Positions 58,661 to 64,000 of a stretch of DNA of 64,000 nt are shown piece after piece. The first letter of the stretch is position 1, and every line of letters begins with the position of its first letter. The notes beneath the pieces are model-generated. The model made no database searches and was not told the origin of the DNA. It saw nothing but the letters and a program-made list of their open reading frames with translations. The stretch spans positions 680,001 through 744,000 of the forward strand of contig SMSO01000035.1 in assembly GCA_004764695.1 (NCBI GenBank), in the 5' to 3' direction. The position numbers and the translations under genes are program-made. Origin of the DNA: Schizochytrium sp. TIO01. Lineage: Eukaryota > Sar > Bigyra > Thraustochytrida > Thraustochytriidae.

Positions 58661-58706
58661 AATGAATGAATGAATGAATGAATGAATGAATCAATCAATC
58701 AATCAG

Positions 58707-58751
<45 letters not shown>

Positions 58752-58996
58752 TCAATCAATTCAATTCAATTCAATCAATCAATCAATCAATTCAATCAAT
58801 TCAATTCAATTCAATTCAATTCAATCAATCAATTCAATTCAATTCAATTCAATCAATCAATTCAATTCAATTCAATCAATCAATTCAATTCAATTCAATT
58901 CAATTCAATTCAATTCAATTCAATCAATCAATTCAATCAATTCATTCAATTCAATCAATCAATTCAATTCAATCAGTCAGTCAGTCAGTCAATCGC
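58661..58996. repeat. Compound (AATG)/(AATC)/(TTCAA)/(AGTC) array
   Basis: About 335 bp of simple repeat. It begins as (AATG)n, switches to (AATC)n with the same phase, becomes an irregular mixture of 4-bp TCAA and 5-bp TTCAA units, and ends as (AGTC)n. Two plus-strand frames of N-Q-S-I repeats cross it and are not genes. Confidence 0.92.
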
Positions 58997-59194
58997 TCTG
59001 CAGAGAAGGAGCGGCAGAGCCTGGCGGAGCCTGGACCTCGGCTTCTGTCGCTGCTTGCTGGTTCCCTGACCCTGTAAGCTAGCTAGCTGTCTGAGAGAAA
59101 GCTCTCGCAAAGCTACGCTAGGAAGCTGCTTGCTTCTTCAGGCTTTTCCCTTCGCGCCTCCAGGGGCCAGCCATCGCGTGCCCTCCCTCCTTCC

Positions 59195-59272
59195 CAGTCA
59201 GTCACTCAGTCAGTCACTCAGTCACTCAGTCACTCAGTGGGCCTCTGTCTGTCTGTCTCTGTCTGTCTGTCT
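59195..59272. repeat. Mixed CAGT/CACT array followed by (GTCT)n
   Basis: CAGT and CACT units alternate in one 4-bp register at 59195-59239, followed by a GTCT array at about 59246-59272. Confidence 0.85.
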
Positions 59273-59496
59273 TTGGGGCTGACTTTGGGGCTGTCTGCGC
59301 CTCCCTCATGGCCGGCAAAGCGGTCAGCGCACGAAGGAAACCTGTGCTCCCTCGGAGAGTCCAAAATGCTTCTCTGCTTCGAAACCTTGCTTCCGCAGCT
59401 TTCGTGCTGTGCCATTCTTTGCAAGCAAGCAACTTGGAGCGAGACAGTAAAGTGGCCCACCACAAGGCGAATCGCGAGATACAACAGCTGTAGATC

Positions 59497-59602
59497 GCTA
59501 GCTAGCTAGCTAGCTATAATGGCCATAGTAGAGCGAGCTCACTAGCTATGTGTATACATATATAGCCAGCTAGCCAGCCAGCCAGCCAGCCAGCCAGCCA
59601 GT
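59497..59602. repeat. (GCTA)n and (CCAG)n arrays
   Basis: (GCTA)n at 59497-59516 is followed, after a short AT-rich gap, by (CCAG)n at about 59565-59602. A GCTA-related palindrome lies at about 59859-59876. Confidence 0.85.
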
Positions 59603-59888
59603 TGCACTCACTCACTCATTGTTCGAACTCGTCTTTCTGACGATCTAGTCGGCATACCGATGGGTCTATCCATCTATGGCTAGAAGGCAGCTTCCCAGCC
59701 AGTAGCGAGCGAGTCTTTTGATTCTTTTGGCTTGAGCTTTTACTAAAACCCAAGCGAGCTCGAGAGAAGAGTTTCCATCAATCATTCCTTCTACTAGGTA
59801 CTCTTTTTCTTTGCTCAGTCGGAGTTCCGACTAAAAGACAGCCGCCACGGGACACTATCTAGCTCTAGAGCTAGCTAGATATATCTAT

Positions 59889-59991
<103 letters not shown>

Positions 59992-60552
59992 CTAGCAGGA
60001 CTTTTCTACTTCCCTCTGCGAATGGGCTCTGCTTGGCTTCAGCGGGCCTTCAAAGCTGGGAGAGGAGCTACAGCTTTGAGTAAAGCGGCGAAATTTGTGC
60101 GGGTTTAGGATGCTTGGTAGGTCTAGATCTCACCCGATGTCCTTAGCTTGCTCCCCTGCTTTTGGGAACAAAATGACTATTAGGTACCTGGCCACCAGCA
60201 ATTCTTCAGCAGGTACTCTTCATTCATTCGCTCACCTGTTGGCAGGGCCAAAGCGCGTTGCAGTGAGGTGAGATGGATGGCCTGAGGAGATAAATGCCAT
60301 GCGTCTCTTCACGCGCGATCCATCACTCACGAGTCCAGACTCCAACAGCCCCTTCTAATGGGCTGGTGCAAAGTCCAACAGCCCACAAGTTTCCTCAAGC
60401 TTGGCTCTACCTAGAGGTAGGTTGGGAGCACCTCCTACTTTTAGATTCAACGAAACAACAACTGCTGTGGCGATGCAGCCATGAATAAATAAATAAATGG
60501 ATAGGCCTACTTTCACTCTTTCCTTCTTCCTTTATTCTCCAACCTCTTTATA

Positions 60553-60565
60553 CAAGCAAGCAGGG

Positions 60566-60619
<54 letters not shown>

Positions 60620-60620
60620 G
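60553..60620. repeat. (CAAG)n microsatellite
   Basis: About sixteen units of CAAG with CAGG variants at both ends in the same register. Confidence 0.92.
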
Positions 60621-60739
60621 CAGGGAAGGTAGGTAAGCATTGCTTACTCGTTGAGTGGTTGTTATGACTTGATTTTTAAAATTTAAAACGAGAAAAAAAG
60701 AAAAGAAAAGAAAAGAAAAGAAAAAAAGCCAAGTCAAAA

Positions 60740-60771
60740 GATTTTGACTCAGTACCTCTGACTCGTGAGAG
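60740..60771 (+). repeat. Dispersed 32-nt repeat, copy 2
   Basis: It matches 29686-29717 at 30 of 32 positions in the same orientation. Immediately left is an A-rich tract with AAAAG units (60690-60728), which could be the A-rich tail of a retroposed element. Confidence 0.7.
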
Positions 60772-61990
60772 ACTGCTTACTATTTGTGGCGATGAAAGTT
60801 GTGGGAAAGAATGCGATGCCAGGAGACAGCGCATCCTCGCTCAAGGCCGCAGACCAACGAACCGACGTTCAAATCGAAGAGACGGCTTTCGAGCCAAAAG
60901 CAGCCTAGGCCAAGAAGTCAGCAGTGCCAAATAAAACCAACACCACGTGCCAGCTAGTTAGTATTTAGTTGGTCAGCTGGTCAGTCACAGTCAGCCAGCC
61001 ACCAGCCAGCCAGCTAGTTGACCCGCGGAGAAGGAGGGGTTACGAATTGTGATTGCCTAAGTTTCCTCGAGGTCTGCTCTTCAGTCGCATCTCGAGCCAG
61101 ACAAGCACGGCCAGCCAGCTACAGATACAACCATGCTTCGAGTTTATGCTATAGCATGCGCAGGTTACAGCACAACTTGAACTCGGGCAACCCAGATGTT
61201 AGGTATGCGTAAGTAGTGGAGGAGCACAATCATTCATTCATTCATTTATGAAAATCAGAGAACATGAAATCGCAGAGCTTGAAATAACCCAGCGCAGGCG
61301 AAAACAGCGGAAGAGAGGAGAAGATGGCAAGACCCTCGCACGGGTCAGCCACGCAGGCTGATCCATTCAGAGATAGGGCTGCCGGGAGACGGGAGAGATG
61401 ACAGACAATTCGACACTAGGTAGTTAGGTACCTGACGACCTTCTGGCTTCCTTCTTAGCTACTCCAAGCTTGGAAGTCCCACGGCGCGGAACAGTTTCAT
61501 ATTGGCGTTGTCATTGATGTACTTTAACTTGAGTGTGACTGGGTTTGAAATGAATGGCTAACTTTAAAACGAAAGTAATGATTCATTAGTATTAGCTTTA
61601 GCTTTAGTTTTAGTTCTAGTCTAGTTTTTATAATAAGTTATTGGCTAATTGTTGATTGATTGATTTACTTGTTTATTTATTTGATCATTTATATCTTAAC
61701 TCTACTAGAGTCAACTATTCGTATTTCAGTTGCTGAAGTACTACTAGCTAGTTAAACCTGCTACCGGATACTTACGGTGCTGCTCTCCCTCTCTCTGTCC
61801 GAATCCAAAGGCACCCTACGATGCTTTTCTGAGGCTCGAGCTGTGTAATGGCTCTTTAGATGCCAGGCATCCTCCCATAGTTGGACTACTGGAGACTTGG
61901 CCTCGGCCTCGAGCAGGCGGAGCTTTCCGAGACTTGTGCTGCATAACTAGTTATTGCTCAGGTACCCCGAACGGAGCGTGTGTATGTATG

Positions 61991-62046
61991 CATTCATTCA
62001 TTCATTCATTCATTCATTCATTCATTCATTCATTCATTCATTCATG
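61991..62046. repeat. (CATT)n microsatellite
   Basis: About fourteen units of CATT, followed by T-rich and CTAT words. A frame reading F-I-H-S repeats across it is not a gene. Confidence 0.93.
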
Positions 62047-64000
62047 TATTTATTTATAATCTATCTATCTGTTCATCTGTCCAGCTTCCTGGCTGAATTG
62101 CTGCGCAGACTCGAAGAGAAACAGCAGATTGAGTCTTCGATTGCTCACTTTGCCTTCGTGCTCGCTCAACCTACTTTATCTAGTTACTTAGTTACTTCTG
62201 TTTGAGTGTGTGTCTCTTCGACCAATCGATCATCGATCAACCATTCCTTCGCACCTGCCTACCCAGACAGACGATGCCCCACAATGCACTCCAGCAAGCC
62301 ATGGCTTCTAACGAGTTCTCCTTTACTTTGCTTCATCTATCGAGGTCACTCGAGGCGACTGACCGCACAACAAACGACGTAAGTCGGGATGCGCAAGAGA
62401 TTGATTGAAGATTGGTGCCATCGATCCTTTTATTTGACCTTTTCATCCAAGCTAAAAATCGTATGCACGTACAAAAAAGTATTCCGCATCTCAAAGCAAG
62501 CTAAGCTGTCCGAAAGAAGTTCACCCTCCGGCAGAGCTACCATCGGCCGAAGAGCTAGTACGCCCAGCAGCTCTGCAGTGCGAAGTACAGACAGCTACAC
62601 CAGTTTCGGAGCAGGCAGCATCTGCAAGTTTGGAGCAGATAGCATCTCCTAGCTTCGCTGCCAGCCTATGCTGGCTTTGCTGATTGAAGGGGGCAAATGA
62701 AAGACCGCTGGAGCAAGTGCACTTTCCTCTTTCCTCACTCTTTTCCTTTGCGTCAAGCTTCTTTTCAGATCAATCAATCAATCATTTACTTTTCAATTTT
62801 TTTTTTAAATAATCGATAATAATCTGTACTTTCAACATTTAGTTTTAAAAAAATAATCATCTAAATAGAACTTTTAAATTAATGATGGATTTTTAATCGA
62901 CAATCGAAAATACATTAAAAATAAAATGAAAATATTTGATTTTAATGTTCAATGCATTTTCTTTTCTTTTCTTTTCTACATCATTTTAAAAGGAAACACG
63001 CTATTTTGCTTTACTCAAATAACATTTCGATATTCTGATTTTAAAAAGTCAGAATATTTTGTAGCCTAGTTTCCCTCTAAATTTAAAACAGCGCTCATTT
63101 GACCATTTTATATCAGCCACCATTTTTCATCATACAGCACGTGAAATTAAGCTAACAGACACCGCGCCATCGATTGAACTTGATGGTCTTCAAGTCTTCA
63201 AGTCCAGAGGCATGGAAGGAACAGAATCGAGAGGGGGAGGAGGGGAAAACGGCTAGCATGCATATTCTGCGTTATTTTCTTCTTCCTAAACATGTGAAGA
63301 GAAGGTTGTCAAATACAATTCACGTCCATTCATACTTTTGTATTCAATGTCTATCCGCTCCTAACACACATATAGGATTAAATCGGACCCCGCCTGGCCA
63401 TCCAAGTGTTGAGGAGTTTAGCAAGCTGCTCACCTGTGTAAAATTTATCAAGCCTCTATACATGAAGTGCAGATTTTGATACTTAGCAAAGCGCATGAAG
63501 ACCATTCCCGATTAATCAATAGCCTCCTATTACAAGTGATTTTACCTCGTAGTAAATCTCATACACAATTGAAAATCAGGAGGTATCCCCTTGCCGAGAA
63601 TTTCTGTGTAGAGCTATAATGCTTGCGGTACGCGTTTTCTTATTTTGACACATTACAGTCACATACCGCAAAACTGGTCTATACATAGGCCTTTACAGCA
63701 TGGTACGTACATTAAAGGGAAAGAAAACTGGTGTGACTCACAACACTTGCTTATTAGTCCTATGGTCGTCCAACCAATGAAACAAAGAAGAATGAAGCTA
63801 AAAGAAGCTATATGCCCTGCAGCCGCAATGTGCAGTAAAAATATAATTAGTCACTCCTGCTCGCGAGAGCAACCAAGGGACCCTATAATATATAGAATTG
63901 AATCCTGATTAGTGCTGATCAGTCTTACTGCAATTTGAAGACTTTCAATCTTAGTGTTGTTTCTAATACACCCTGCTGGACTCAATGCGTAAACAGCCTC
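62047..64000. other. Gene desert, right end of window
   Basis: No supported gene. AT-rich from about 62760 to 63120. Frames at 62389-62652, 63174-63479 and 63645-63908 have no recognisable motif. A 16-nt word with core GGAGCAG-x-x-AGCATCT repeats in 62611-62647. Confidence 0.5.

Larger units (their letters stand above)
59992..61990. other. Desert segment between GATA and CATT arrays
   Basis: It contains the CAAG array, the second copy of the dispersed 32-nt repeat, CCAG/GTCA words near 60940-61020 and short CATT units at 61231-61247. No supported gene. Confidence 0.5.

Noticed and set aside
58682-59077. Long N-Q-S-I repeat frames across the TCAA array
   Set aside because: They are translations of a tetranucleotide/pentanucleotide repeat and end with it.

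Overview
The window is nuclear DNA from a unicellular eukaryote. Its recognisable genes are typical eukaryotic ones: a U2 snRNP SF3b subunit, BOLA1, a DUS1-type dihydrouridine synthase, a mitochondrial crotonase, an animal-type glutamate dehydrogenase, a SETD9-like SET protein, a MAP kinase, an AP2-domain protein and a PDCD4-related small protein. Each reads as one uninterrupted exon, several with long Q-, H- or S-rich disordered parts. AP2 together with MAPK and animal-type GDH, near absence of introns, and intergenic DNA full of tetranucleotide microsatellites would suit a stramenopile, perhaps a thraustochytrid-like labyrinthulomycete. That placement is an inference from gene content and was not tested by phylogeny.

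Layout. From 1 to 3 kb the C-terminal part of an MFS transporter (+) converges on SF3B2 (-). From 3 to 8 kb nothing convincing is coded. From 8 to 17 kb the DNA is gene-dense: BOLA1 (+), DUS1-like (-), crotonase (-), GDH with a 245-residue N-terminal extension (-), then SETD9-like (+). From 18.2 to 20.8 kb lies an 850-residue low-complexity protein (-) whose C-terminal part carries a SILK and an RVxF motif, the signature of protein phosphatase 1 regulators. From 20.8 to 33.3 kb is a gene desert. From 33.4 to 38.8 kb come a MAP kinase with an SDY activation motif (-), a leucine-rich-repeat protein (+) and a 56-residue PDCD4-motif protein (-). From 38.8 to 44.4 kb is non-coding DNA with an approximately 820-bp degenerate inverted-repeat (fold-back) structure. 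From 44.4 to 46.5 kb is an AP2-domain transcription factor (-). From 46.5 kb to the end is a second gene desert, 17.5 kb, crowded with period-4 microsatellites.

There is no operon-like logic. Three neighbours (BOLA1, crotonase, GDH) have mitochondrial-type N-termini, but they probably do not form a pathway cluster. No rRNA, CRISPR array, intact tRNA or intact autonomous transposon was seen. The points most worth following are the candidate PP1 regulator, the SDY MAP kinase, the GDH extension with duplicated RxxSL..LW motifs, the 56-aa PDCD4-motif gene, the crotonase lacking both catalytic glutamates, the fold-back structure and a dispersed 32-nt repeat.
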